Assembly: GCA_900544765.1 (NCBI GenBank)
Contig: UQWI01000015.1
Coordinates: forward strand, 1 to 60,752
Source: an uncultured Eubacteriales bacterium
Lineage (GTDB): Bacteria; Bacillota; Clostridia; Oscillospirales; Oscillospiraceae
Direction: 5' to 3'
DNA: 60,752 nt
A program made the translations under genes and the position numbers. The number at the start of each line of letters is the position of its first letter. The first letter of the stretch is position 1. Below the pieces are notes generated by a model that was not told the origin of the DNA, searched no databases, and saw only the letters and a program-made list of their open reading frames with translations. Of the stretch, positions 7,989-15,669 are shown in pieces.

Positions 7989-8583
7989 GCTCTGTTCCTC
8001 CTAGCTTCAGCACGTCGGGGCCGTAGTTGGCTATGAGCAAGGCGTGGATGATGAGCCGAAACTCCTCATCGTCAACAATCTCAGCATCGGCAAGGTCATA
8101 GAGCGTCAGGCCCAGCCCGCCGCACATGAGCGCCTTTGCCGCCTGGATGAGCGTATAGTCGCGCTCCGAAACACCGCGCATGACTATGAACACCGGTTCA
8201 AAACCGCCCGGCATACAGGCGTTCCACGCCCGTTTGAGCAGCCCACGGTTGGAGCCGAACAGGTAAAGAGAAGCAAAAAAGCGTGGATTTCTCCACGCTT
8301 GGTATCCCACGCTTCGCAGCAGCAGGCGGGTATTAAATTCGTGCTCGGCGCTGAGCCAAAACGAACCGCGAAAGTGCAGCACAAGCTGCCCGAGCCGTTG
8401 GATAAGCGCCTCGTTCTCGACGCCTCCGAACAGCCCGCGCACGGCATAAGCATAGCTGACCACACCCGCTTCAATACGCTCAGCGAGCCACGGGCAACCG
8501 GCTATGCGACATCGCCGCCTGCGGCTGTTGACGCAGTATTCGCAGGATACGTCCTCAGGTTTGTAGTGGTACGATGTTTTCAC
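7978..8583 (-). CDS. ICE hypothetical protein with N-terminal Cys cluster
   Basis: A 201-residue protein located, as in related elements, between parB and the PAPS-reductase-like gene. The N-terminus holds four Cys (CEYC, then RCRIAGC) that could bind a metal. The rest is mainly helical without membrane segments (LLLRSVGYQAWRNPRFFASL). Start is GTG at 8583, directly after a run of seven G; an unusually close RBS makes the exact start uncertain. The end overlaps the next gene by 11 bases. Function unknown. Confidence 0.6.
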   Translation of the reverse strand: MKTSYHYKPEDVSCEYCVNSRRRRCRIAGCPWLAERIEAGVVSYAYAVRGLFGGVENEALIQRLGQLVLHFRGSFWLSAEHEFNTRLLLRSVGYQAWRNPRFFASLYLFGSNRGLLKRAWNACMPGGFEPVFIVMRGVSERDYTLIQAAKALMCGGLGLTLYDLADAEIVDDEEFRLIIHALLIANYGPDVLKLGGTELEY

Positions 8584-8593
8584 CCCCCCAATG

Positions 8594-8617
8594 AAAAAAG
8601 CCGGGAAAGCCCGGCTT
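8594..8617 (-). terminator. Intrinsic terminator after parB
   Basis: On the minus strand AAGCCGGG, a four-base loop and CCCGGCTT are followed by TTTTTT. It lies 16 bases after the parB stop and just before the next gene, so it may stop most parB transcripts or act as a partial terminator in the operon. Confidence 0.75.
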
Positions 8618-8633
8618 GTGGTGTAGTATTCAA

Positions 8634-9536
8634 TTAGCGTTCAGCCTCACGCCGACGCTTCTGCTGCTTCTGCCACTGTTCCAGCAGCTTTATGATAGTC
8701 TCCTCCATGCGCTTCGGCGTGTACGAGGCGGGAAAATACTTGCGCAGCGTGTCGCCCTTGAGTGTCAAACGCTCAACTTCTTTCTTCTCCTCGGACATGA
8801 TAGCGCGCATAACAGCCGCATCCAACTCGCCGCGCTGACTGAACTGTTTCAGCCGTTGAGCCTGTGACAGCGACGGGGTGGCCTGCTCGCTGTCCATCGC
8901 GTCGAGTAGCATAGTCTGCTCGTCCTTGGTGAGAAACGACAGCTCGTAGGCCGGGTTGAACGCAATCTTGCGCTCGTCTACCATGTCCAGCAGAGGCGGG
9001 ATTAGCTCGGTGAGACGTATATAGCGTTTGATTTGAGACTTGCTATCCGGGCTTTCCTCTGCAACTTTTTCTGCTGCTGTCAACTTCGGCCCAACTTGGG
9101 CCGAAGTTAAGTCGGTGCGTTCTCCCTGATGTCTGATGGCCTCCAACTTGAGTTTATACGCAAACGCCCTCTCACTCGTCAACAAGTCCTCGCGCTGCAA
9201 ATTGCTGTCCACGACGAGGATCGCAGCCGCGTCATCGTCCAGTTCGCGCACGATAACCGGCATCGTCTCCAGCCCAGCGAGCTCGCAAGCCCGCTTACGC
9301 CGGTGACCTGAAACAAGCTCGTAGCCACCGTCTGGCATAGGTCGAGCGATTGCGGGAGAAAGCACGCCGTACTGCTTCACGCTCTCAACCATGTCCCGCA
9401 TCGCCTCATCGTCTCGTACCTTGTACGGGTGCCTGCTGAACGGCTGCAAATCCGATAAAGCGAGCGTCACGAGCTCGCCGCCAGCAGCTATTTTGCCGCC
9501 TGAATTTGTGTCAAGTTTACCGCCCGTTTGAATCAC
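8634..9536 (-). CDS. parB: ParB/Spo0J family partition protein of the ICE
   Basis: Partition/nucleoid-binding protein, about 300 residues. The ParB N-terminal nuclease-like domain is clear: LVSGHRRKRACELAGL (the GxRR-type box II), MPVIVRELDDDAAAILVVDS and QREDLLTSERAFAYKLKLEA, followed by a KorB/HTH-type middle domain (SKSQIKRYIRLTELIPPLLD) and a Lys/Arg-rich C-terminus. The start is uncertain: GTG at 9536 overlaps its own GGAGG, and the next in-frame start (GTG 9611) lies upstream of a hairpin and has no RBS; 9536 is given as the shorter choice. No parA precedes it, which is unusual. A perfect 27-base inverted repeat lies inside the gene. Confidence 0.85.
   Translation of the reverse strand: MIQTGGKLDTNSGGKIAAGGELVTLALSDLQPFSRHPYKVRDDEAMRDMVESVKQYGVLSPAIARPMPDGGYELVSGHRRKRACELAGLETMPVIVRELDDDAAAILVVDSNLQREDLLTSERAFAYKLKLEAIRHQGERTDLTSAQVGPKLTAAEKVAEESPDSKSQIKRYIRLTELIPPLLDMVDERKIAFNPAYELSFLTKDEQTMLLDAMDSEQATPSLSQAQRLKQFSQRGELDAAVMRAIMSEEKKEVERLTLKGDTLRKYFPASYTPKRMEETIIKLLEQWQKQQKRRREAER
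9082..9108. repeat. Perfect inverted repeat inside parB
   Basis: AACTTCGGCCC and its exact complement GGGCCGAAGTT flank a five-base loop. An 11-bp perfect arm pair inside a coding region is unlikely to be a codon-usage accident. A ParB binding (parS-like) site is one possible meaning. Confidence 0.7.
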
Positions 9537-9554
9537 CTCCGAGGCATAATAATA

Positions 9555-9579
9555 GGGCGCTCCAAAACATGAAGCGCCC
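9555..9579 (-). terminator. Hairpin in the parB leader
   Basis: GGGCGCTTC and GGAGCGCCC pair (one G-T) on the minus strand and are followed by TATTATTAT, about 20 bases before the parB RBS. It could attenuate transcription entering parB from upstream, or end the transcript of the lost parA. Confidence 0.5.
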
Positions 9580-9698
9580 CAAAATGAGCCCTTGAAAAAC
9601 GGTTTTTGCACTAAAACGCCACTTGCCGAATGCCAAAAAACCTAGTAATTACGGGCTTTTTTGCTCAAATGCTGTAAGAACACTCGCACCACCGCGTC

Positions 9699-9720
9699 GA
9701 AGCAAAGTCCACTTTGCTTC
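9699..9720. repeat. 10-bp inverted repeat
   Basis: GAAGCAAAGT, two bases, ACTTTGCTTC: perfect arms. It lies directly before the terminator at 9728. Confidence 0.7.
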
Positions 9721-9727
9721 TCCTTTC

Positions 9728-9762
9728 AGGACCGAAACCAGAGGTTTCAGTCCTGTTTTTTT
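9728..9762 (+). terminator. Intrinsic terminator, plus strand
   Basis: AGGAC-C-GAAACC, a three-base loop, GGTTTC-A-GTCCT, then G and seven T. A good terminator, but no plus-strand gene precedes it; a small RNA starting between about 9600 and 9700 would explain it. Confidence 0.72.
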
Positions 9763-9782
9763 AGTTCTGCTGCCCTTCCTTC

Positions 9783-9817
9783 CAAAATTGAACCCGCTGC
9801 GCTGGGCTTCAATTTTG
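9783..9817. repeat. 13-bp inverted repeat
   Basis: CAAAATTGAACCC and GGG-C-TTCAATTTTG flank an eight-base loop. Third of three strong dyads within 120 bases next to parB; an origin, partition or element-end function is possible. Confidence 0.65.
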
Positions 9818-10013
9818 ATAAGAATCAGTCGACACGCTCAAACTCTATGAGGACGCCCGCCTTGCGTCGTCTGACTTCTTACCTTCCGCTTGCAGCTTCT
9901 CTCTGCGGCCTCAGGTCCGCTGCAGCGGCGCCGTTTTGACATGCGGCGGCAATTATTCCAAATGTGCGCGTGTTTTTGCGAGTTTTTTCGGAAGATTATC
10001 TCCGCCGAGACAC

Positions 10014-10042
10014 TTGGGACAGGGGCCTCTCTGTGATATAAT
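10014..10042 (+). promoter_or_regulatory. Promoter of HAD hydrolase gene
   Basis: TTGGGA, 17-base spacer, TATAAT. The -10 box is perfect. The predicted transcript starts near 10049, inside the left arm of the hairpin at 10044-10068. Confidence 0.7.
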
Positions 10043-10043
10043 C

Positions 10044-10068
10044 GTAGCGCGGCTAAAAACCGCGCTAC
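10044..10068 (+). promoter_or_regulatory. Hairpin at the 5' end of the HAD transcript
   Basis: GTAGCGCGG, seven-base loop, CCGCGCTAC: nine perfect pairs starting just after the -10 box. Likely an mRNA 5' stabiliser or operator; no T-run follows. Confidence 0.55.
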
Positions 10069-10089
10069 AAACGATTGGGGGAAGAAGAT

Positions 10090-10137
10090 ATGCACTGCTT
10101 TGAACTTCCACGTCTCGGCCGGGAGGTGTGGCTGTGA
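10090..10137 (+). CDS. Putative 15-residue leader peptide
   Basis: ATG at 10090, preceded by GGGGGAAGAAG, opens a 15-codon frame (MHCFELPRLGREVWL) whose TGA overlaps the GTG start of the HAD gene as GTGA. The RBS of the HAD gene lies inside it. Such an arrangement usually couples translation of the second gene to the first. The peptide has no known relative that I recognise. Confidence 0.45.
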   Translation: MHCFELPRLGREVWL

Positions 10138-10907
10138 TACGCCTGATAGCATGCGACCTCGACGGCACCCTCCTGCTCGACGGCTACGGCTCCGAGATAG
10201 CGGGCGCGGTCTTTGACCAGATACGCCGTCTCACCGCCCGGGGAGTACGCTTCTGCCCGGCCAGCGGCAGGCAGCACACCAGCCTTATGCGGCTGTTTGC
10301 CCCCGTAGCCGACAAGCTGACGTATATATGCGAAAACGGCGCCGTAATATTTGGGCCCGGCAGCCCCGGCGAGGTGCTCAGCAAGGTCTCAATGGATCAC
10401 GAGCTCGCCATGGAGCTCTGCCACGACATATTGAGCACTCCCGGCTGCGAAATACAGATATCCGGCGAGGACCGCAGCTACCTCTGCCCCAAGGGCGAGG
10501 AGATAGTCCGCCTGATGCGCGATACGGTCGGCAACAACGTCACTATCGTGTCCTCCCCCGAGGAAGTGCCGGAACCCATCGTCAAGATAGCCGCCTTCAA
10601 CCCCGCGGGCTCCGAGACAATTGAGCCGCTGCTGGCCCCGCGCTGGAGCCGCCACTTCCGCACGGCCATATCCGGAGCTGAGTGGCTGGACTTCAACTCC
10701 ACCGACAAGGGCGACGGCCTGCGCCGTCTCTGCGGGCTGCTCGGTATCCCGCTCTCCGATGTCATAGCCTTCGGCGACAGCTTTAACGATGCGTCCATGC
10801 TTGCCGCCGCCGGAACCGGATACATAATGGAAACGGCCTCCCCTGAGCTTTTGGAGCGCTTTCCAAACCATTGCTCGCGTGTTGAGCATGTGCTCTCACA
10901 GCTGTGA
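10134..10907 (+). CDS. HAD-superfamily phosphatase, Cof type
   Basis: Cytosolic sugar-phosphate/phosphate-ester phosphatase of the Cof (HAD IIB) group; substrate not predictable. Motif I is ACDLDGT (Asp8 nucleophile and Asp10), motif II PASGR near residue 42, the motif III Lys precedes GDGLRRLCGL, and motif IV is IAFGDSFNDASML near 215. The cap insert (about 85-185) fits the IIB type. Length 257 residues is usual. GTG 10134 is chosen over GTG 10128 because GGGAGG lies seven bases before it. A 34-base palindrome ends the transcript. Confidence 0.9.
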   Translation: MIRLIACDLDGTLLLDGYGSEIAGAVFDQIRRLTARGVRFCPASGRQHTSLMRLFAPVADKLTYICENGAVIFGPGSPGEVLSKVSMDHELAMELCHDILSTPGCEIQISGEDRSYLCPKGEEIVRLMRDTVGNNVTIVSSPEEVPEPIVKIAAFNPAGSETIEPLLAPRWSRHFRTAISGAEWLDFNSTDKGDGLRRLCGLLGIPLSDVIAFGDSFNDASMLAAAGTGYIMETASPELLERFPNHCSRVEHVLSQL

Positions 10908-10921
10908 ATTGAGAGAAATTG

Positions 10922-10955
10922 AAAGCGGCGGGACGCATATGCGTCCCGCCGCTTT
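10922..10955. terminator. Bidirectional terminator, 34-base perfect palindrome
   Basis: AAAGCGGCGGGACGCAT and its complement form an uninterrupted palindrome between two convergent genes (HAD on plus, MATE on minus), with A/T on both flanks. Confidence 0.85.
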
Positions 10956-10968
10956 GTTGATATGATGT

Positions 10969-12327
10969 TCACTGCGCCTCCACACGTCTCTTCCACCGCC
11001 GGAAGAACACAATAAAGCACACCGTGTGCGCCAGGAAGGTGATAATCCAAGTCACCGGGTAGGACCAGTAGAGAATCCTAAGCGTGCGGTTCGCGGCAAA
11101 GACGGTGTATATCCACAGAATACGCATAGCGCAGACGCCAATGAGCGAGACTATGGTCGGCGTAATTGAAGGGCCAAGGCCGCGGATGGAGCCGCATACA
11201 ACATCCATCAGCCCGCAGAGGAAGTATGTAGTGGCTATAAGGCTCAGCCGTTCAAAGCCGTAGGTTATGACCTCGGGGTTCGGGTCGTATATGGCCAACA
11301 GGGGCCGGCCGAATAGCACGGCCAGCGAGCCGAGCGCCAGCCCGACAGCTGCGACGCACAGCAGGCACCAGAGCAGTATGGGCACGATACGCTTCACCTT
11401 GTTTGCGCCGACGTTCTGGCTGGTGAAGGTGAGAGACGCCTGGTACACGGAGTACATGGCGGTGTAAACAAAGTTCTCTATGCTCGAGGAGGCGGTATTG
11501 CCCGCGACTATTATGGAAGAGTCGAAGGAGTTTATCGCCGACTGGATAAGCACGTTGGAAATAGAGAACACGGCCCCCTGGATGCCGGTCGGCACGCCTA
11601 CGCGCATTATGCGCAGGAGCTTGTGCTTAACTATGCGCAGGCGGCGCAGTTGAAGCCCGTAGTGGTCGTCGGTCTTGACCAGGCAGCGCACGGTGAGGAA
11701 GGCTGCGATACACTGGCTCATCACAGTGCCTATGGCGACGCCGGCCACGCCCATGTGGCAGACAATGACGAAGAAGAGGTTGAAGCCCACGTTCACCACG
11801 CCGCCGGCGAAAAGATACAGCAGCGGACGGCGAGTATCTCCGACGGCGCGCAATATACCTGCGCCGAAGTCATAGACCATCATAGCGGGCATGCCCGCGA
11901 ACACTATGCGCATATAGAGCACGGCCTGGTCTATGCAGTCCTCGGTGGTTCCCATTAGCGTGAGCATGGGCTCGGCCAGGAAAACGCCGATGAACACAAG
12001 CGCGACGCCGGACACAAAGCCCAGCAGGATGGCGGTGTGTACGACCTCCTCCACGTCCTTCCACGCCTTCATGCCGTAATACTGCGCCACGACGACACTG
12101 CCTCCAGCCGAAAGGCCGAGGAAGAGGTTGACGATAAGAGTATTCAGCGAGCTGGTGGAGCCGACTGCGGCCATGGCCTGGCTGCTGTCCCAGTTGCCTA
12201 CGACGATAATATCCGCAGCGTTGAACAGCAGCTGCAATATACCGGACAGCACGAGCGGTATTGAGAATCGCAATATCTTTCCCGGCAGAGAGCCGGAGCA
12301 CATGTCGATTGTCATTTCACGATTCAA
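10969..12327 (-). CDS. MATE family multidrug/toxin exporter
   Basis: Inner-membrane cation/drug antiporter of 452 residues with about 12 transmembrane helices in two similar halves. Family signatures are seen: ILRFSIPLVLSGILQLLFNA and AADIIVVGN at the N-terminus, AVGSTSSLNTLIVNLFLGLS, and RIMRVGVPTGIQGAVFSISN at the start of the second half (about residue 245). Substrate cannot be inferred. Start is TTG at 12327 with AAGGTGA five bases upstream; an ATG at 12315 is too far from it. Single gene with its own promoter (12374-12402) and the palindromic terminator. Confidence 0.92.
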   Translation of the reverse strand: MNREMTIDMCSGSLPGKILRFSIPLVLSGILQLLFNAADIIVVGNWDSSQAMAAVGSTSSLNTLIVNLFLGLSAGGSVVVAQYYGMKAWKDVEEVVHTAILLGFVSGVALVFIGVFLAEPMLTLMGTTEDCIDQAVLYMRIVFAGMPAMMVYDFGAGILRAVGDTRRPLLYLFAGGVVNVGFNLFFVIVCHMGVAGVAIGTVMSQCIAAFLTVRCLVKTDDHYGLQLRRLRIVKHKLLRIMRVGVPTGIQGAVFSISNVLIQSAINSFDSSIIVAGNTASSSIENFVYTAMYSVYQASLTFTSQNVGANKVKRIVPILLWCLLCVAAVGLALGSLAVLFGRPLLAIYDPNPEVITYGFERLSLIATTYFLCGLMDVVCGSIRGLGPSITPTIVSLIGVCAMRILWIYTVFAANRTLRILYWSYPVTWIITFLAHTVCFIVFFRRWKRRVEAQ

Positions 12328-12373
12328 CGTTCGTCACCTTGATAATCTAAGATTCATTTCAAGAGCGCTGACA

Positions 12374-12402
12374 ATAATAGCAGATATGTTCCAGAAATTC
12401 AA
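12374..12402 (-). promoter_or_regulatory. Promoter of MATE gene
   Basis: TTGAAT, 17-base spacer, TATTAT on the minus strand, about 47 bases before the TTG start. Confidence 0.7.
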
Positions 12403-12596
12403 TCGTCTGCGCAAAATTTATTACGATTCGTACCATATTGCTAAAGAGACCTCTTCGGTGGAGCTCCGCGTTTTGCAATATTTCTCCTCCCCGGCCACGT
12501 GACCGGACACGCCCGCCGCAGCGGACGCTCACAGGCCCCGTAAAGTTGCTCTTTCCCTTGAAATCTTGCGCCTGTACGGCAGCTGAAAAGAAGGCA

Positions 12597-12633
12597 AATT
12601 CCCGCCCGGGCAAAAGCCCGGACGGGAATTTTT
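12597..12633. terminator. Terminator after SLH-protein gene
   Basis: AATTCCCG-C-CCGGGC, AAAA loop, GCCCGG-A-CGGGAATT. It lies 26 bases after the SLH gene stop. The better T-run is on the plus side, so it may act in both directions. The 190 bases between it and the MATE promoter hold no recognised feature. Confidence 0.72.
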
Positions 12634-12659
12634 ATGGAGAATGGTATGAAGCTGATTGT

Positions 12660-15449
12660 TTATGCAACGAGCGCGTCGTAGCGCATGAAGATGGTCGCGC
12701 ACTGAGCGCGGGTCGCAGTGCCCTGAGGCTGCAGCGTCGTCGCGGTCACACCCTCGATGACGCCGGTCTCGAGCGCCCAGCTCATCGCTTCGGCCGCCCA
12801 GTCGGACACGTTCGCCGCGTCGCTGTAGCCGCTCAGGCTCTCCTCGCTCGCGGGCTCGCCGGCGTAGCGCCACAGCATCGTCACCATCATCTCGCGGGTG
12901 ACGTAGTCATTCGGGTTCGTGCCGTCGCTCACGCCCTCGGCCATCGCCCAGCTGCGCGCAGTCTCAACCCAGTTCGCGCCGGTGATGGTCGCGCCGTCAA
13001 TGCGGCCCAGCACTGCCCAGAACATCGCGCGGGTCATCCGGCCGTCCGGATTGAAGGTCGTCGCGCTGTCGCCTTCCATCATGCCGTTGGTGTAAACATA
13101 CGCAACCGCGTCGTAGAACCACTGGTTCGCAGTGACGTCGGTGAAGGGGAGCGTGGAGCTGCCGTCGGTGAAGTAAACGCGGACGGTGACGTCGTGGTCG
13201 GGCATCTTGAAGGTCGTGCCGGAGATGCGCTCGCCGTCAACAGTGATGTAGTCGAGCTCGTAGCCCTCGTCGGGGGTAACGGTGATGGTGATGGTCGTAC
13301 CGGCGCTGGCGTTGCTGAAGTTCGTCTTGGCCTCGCCGCCCTCGCCGACGATGAGGTCGATGTCATAGGTGTCGGGGATGTTGATGGCGTTCCAGATGGC
13401 CGTGAAGGTCATATCGCTGGTAACCTTGACAGTCTCACCGGCCTTGTAGACGGTGTTGCCGTAGCGCCAGCCGCCGAAGGTGTAGCCATTGCGGGAGTCA
13501 GGATTGGGAAGGGTGATGGAATCTGTGACCTCAACAGTCGTTTTGACGCCGTTATTGACAAACGTTACTGTATGAACAGTTATAGCACTTTCGTCACCAA
13601 CAAAGTTTATGGTGTCTCCATCGTTTGCCGCGGCCATAGCTTCGGCAAGGGTGGTATAGTATGTGAATTTTCCGTTGCTTGAAAGCTCATAATTAATAGA
13701 GCTATCCAAATACTCTTTGTCTACTGCCGTTGAAAATGTGCCTCCGGAAATGGAACTTCCAACTTCTCCGGCAGTATGTCCATATCCTAACTCAGGAGTC
13801 CCAACACCAATATCCGAAAGGCTCAGCACCTGATAGGCATCACGGTCGGAAGCATTAGTAACCAAAGTAGCGTCGTCAGAAATTTTGACCTCAGAATTCT
13901 GAGCTACTTTGCCCAAATCATAAATTGCGACAGCGCTGCCTTGTCCGTTTTCGCATATAAACTCGCCGCCTGTTATGTTTATGTTAAGCGAGTTTCCTTT
14001 CTTATCATTTTCGGAGCCATATGTGCCATTGAATACATAAAGTGCATCTGGAAGCCAAGCATTACCACTATAATTATAAAATTCAGACGGAGAATCAATG
14101 CTCCCATTAGTTGCATAAATGGTGCCGCCGGAAATATTTACTTGTCCCATGCGGAGAGAAATACCACCGTTGAGAACACCGTCTGTAATTGTAAGCACGC
14201 CTTGTCCGGGCATATATATAGCCGGGCCATACTGAGCTGTAAGTTCGCCGCCATTGACCGTGAAGTTCATGTCGCCGGTAGTGTTATTGCCGTTAAGTGA
14301 AGCATACAAAGACTCAATTTTTCCGCCATTCACAATAGCAGTACCGTCGTTAAGGCAGTAGATACCATAATCATTCTTAATATTTATTGTACCGCTTTCG
14401 AGAGTAAGTATACCTCCATCGACTCTTACGCTTTTATCTGACACAAAAGTTCCTGTAGAATTAGAGGAGTCCTCTATCGTTAGTTCTCCGTAAACCATAG
14501 AGTCAGACGGGCTGGTTAGCGTCTTGCCCGCCAAATCAAGAGTAATTACTTTACTTTCTTCAACATTTATGTCCTCAGCTACATTATCAACCAGCGTAAC
14601 CGTGTCGCCTTTAAGTGCCGCACTTATAGCGTCTTCTAATTTATTGTAGTAAACACGGTTTACTACAGCAACAGAATCATTCCCAGGTGTCGTATTTGCA
14701 ATTACTGCATATCCGTCGCTACTTGTTTCGATTTCGACTCCATTTGGAACATAAGAAGGTTCACCCTTCTCCGGAGATTTTGTTGGATCGAATCCAACAT
14801 AAGTACCGCCAATAATGGCTACCTGGGTCTCACCGCTTTCATATGCACTGTCTATGCAATTAATTAGATATTTAGAATAATTCGGAGCATGCATTTTGAT
14901 AGTTTCGGCCAAATCGAACGTCCCGCCGAATATTTTTAGTTTTCCCTCCTGCACTTGTACGGCGGTCATCGCTCCATAATAAGTGCCGTCTTCAATCGTC
15001 AGTTCTCCACCATTCACATTGATGCAATAGGAATTATTGAAATTTGCTTCCGCATCAATAACCCCATCGCCACAAAATGTGACGCTTGCATTGTTAATAT
15101 CAAATATTAAAAGAGTATATGGTATCCCAGTCGGAGTACCATCTAACTCCGTAACTTTTGAAATGTCCCAGCCTATTCTGTGTCCATCTAAATCCACAGT
15201 AATGTCAGACGTAATTGTCATATATGGATCAGCAGGCCCTTTCTCAGGGTCAACGGTAAAATCGCCATAGTCAGGGTCAAGTACAATATCCGCCCCTAGG
15301 GTAATTACATCCCCGTCTCGGGCATTTTCTATTGCGGATTTGAGTTCGTCAGCCGATGTGACTGTAGTATCATCCGCCGCCGCCGTCACCGTACCCAGCG
15401 CAACCACCAGGCACACGGCTAACAGCACTGTTAGCAATCGTTTCTTCAT
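12660..15449 (-). CDS. SLH-domain surface protein with beta-helix passenger
   Basis: Exported cell-wall protein of 929 residues. Order: signal peptide (MKKRLLTVLLAVCLVVALG, 1-25); a long repetitive region (about 30-620) of short strands such as ITIEDGTYYG, VNGGELTAQYG and ISGGTIYATNG, typical of right-handed beta-helix adhesins; an InlB-type repeat (NGYTFGGWRYGNTVYKAGET, about 630-690); a bacterial-repeat-like domain (DIDLIVGEGGEAKTNFSN); and three SLH modules (about 755-925; e.g. LPFTDVTANQWFYDAVAYVY) that bind cell-wall polymer. The beta-helix DNA (about 13540-15370) is clearly more AT-rich than the signal-peptide and C-terminal parts. Likely adhesion or glycan contact; ligand unknown. Confidence 0.88.
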   Translation of the reverse strand: MKKRLLTVLLAVCLVVALGTVTAAADDTTVTSADELKSAIENARDGDVITLGADIVLDPDYGDFTVDPEKGPADPYMTITSDITVDLDGHRIGWDISKVTELDGTPTGIPYTLLIFDINNASVTFCGDGVIDAEANFNNSYCINVNGGELTIEDGTYYGAMTAVQVQEGKLKIFGGTFDLAETIKMHAPNYSKYLINCIDSAYESGETQVAIIGGTYVGFDPTKSPEKGEPSYVPNGVEIETSSDGYAVIANTTPGNDSVAVVNRVYYNKLEDAISAALKGDTVTLVDNVAEDINVEESKVITLDLAGKTLTSPSDSMVYGELTIEDSSNSTGTFVSDKSVRVDGGILTLESGTINIKNDYGIYCLNDGTAIVNGGKIESLYASLNGNNTTGDMNFTVNGGELTAQYGPAIYMPGQGVLTITDGVLNGGISLRMGQVNISGGTIYATNGSIDSPSEFYNYSGNAWLPDALYVFNGTYGSENDKKGNSLNINITGGEFICENGQGSAVAIYDLGKVAQNSEVKISDDATLVTNASDRDAYQVLSLSDIGVGTPELGYGHTAGEVGSSISGGTFSTAVDKEYLDSSINYELSSNGKFTYYTTLAEAMAAANDGDTINFVGDESAITVHTVTFVNNGVKTTVEVTDSITLPNPDSRNGYTFGGWRYGNTVYKAGETVKVTSDMTFTAIWNAINIPDTYDIDLIVGEGGEAKTNFSNASAGTTITITVTPDEGYELDYITVDGERISGTTFKMPDHDVTVRVYFTDGSSTLPFTDVTANQWFYDAVAYVYTNGMMEGDSATTFNPDGRMTRAMFWAVLGRIDGATITGANWVETARSWAMAEGVSDGTNPNDYVTREMMVTMLWRYAGEPASEESLSGYSDAANVSDWAAEAMSWALETGVIEGVTATTLQPQGTATRAQCATIFMRYDALVA

Positions 15450-15493
15450 ACCGATTCTCCTTTTCTAAAATATTCTACATAGGCCAAGACTTA

Positions 15494-15532
15494 TCACTTC
15501 ATCCCGGATGAAGTGAATGGCGCTAGCGCCAT
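15494..15532 (-). repeat. Two adjacent hairpins in the SLH mRNA leader
   Basis: A 16-base perfect palindrome (ATGGCGCTAGCGCCAT) directly abuts a 10-bp stem (TCACTTCATC/GATGAAGTGA). They lie 10-50 bases downstream of the predicted start of transcription, so they form the 5' end of the mRNA. Stabilisation of a highly expressed message is likely. Confidence 0.6.
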
Positions 15533-15549
15533 TTCCGTCCTTGGATATC

Positions 15550-15578
15550 ATATTATCATATAAGCACGCTAAAATCAA
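15550..15578 (-). promoter_or_regulatory. Promoter of SLH-protein gene
   Basis: TTGATT, 17-base spacer, TAATAT on the minus strand, in an AT-rich stretch about 100 bases before the ATG. Confidence 0.68.
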
Positions 15579-15640
15579 CAGTAAATGTAAGTTTTTCCTT
15601 TTCGATGTCATTAAATATATACAGCTGCGTATCATAAACC

Positions 15641-15666
15641 AAGCGCCACGGTGTCCCGTGGCGCTT
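15641..15666. terminator. Terminator after ClC gene
   Basis: AAGCGCCACGG, four-base loop, CCGTGGCGCTT: 11 perfect pairs directly after the ClC stop codon. The T-run on the minus strand is weak. Confidence 0.7.
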
Positions 15667-15669
15667 ATT

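Larger units (their letters stand above)
1887..9830 (-). mobile_element. Degenerate ICE/conjugative element segment (Tn1549/CD1115-like)
   Basis: A continuous minus-strand block with the gene order typical of clostridial conjugative elements: parB, small protein, PAPS-reductase-like protein, Rep-like winged-helix protein, surface-protein cargo, DUF3846, pcfB, virD4. The left border is where the recombinase element interrupts virD4. The right border is set only roughly, between the last inverted repeat (9817) and the chromosomal promoter near 10014. parA, which often precedes parB, is missing. The relaxase and VirB4/VirB6 genes would lie beyond the interruption, outside the window. Three coding lesions suggest the module is no longer under full selection. 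Confidence 0.7.
9580..10013. other. Non-coding ICE/chromosome junction region
   Basis: No convincing gene on either strand over about 430 bases. The left half contains three strong dyads listed separately. The right part (about 9840-9960) is GC-rich and has no recognised feature. A target-site duplication or attachment site should lie here if the element ends here, but the partner end is outside the window. Confidence 0.5.
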
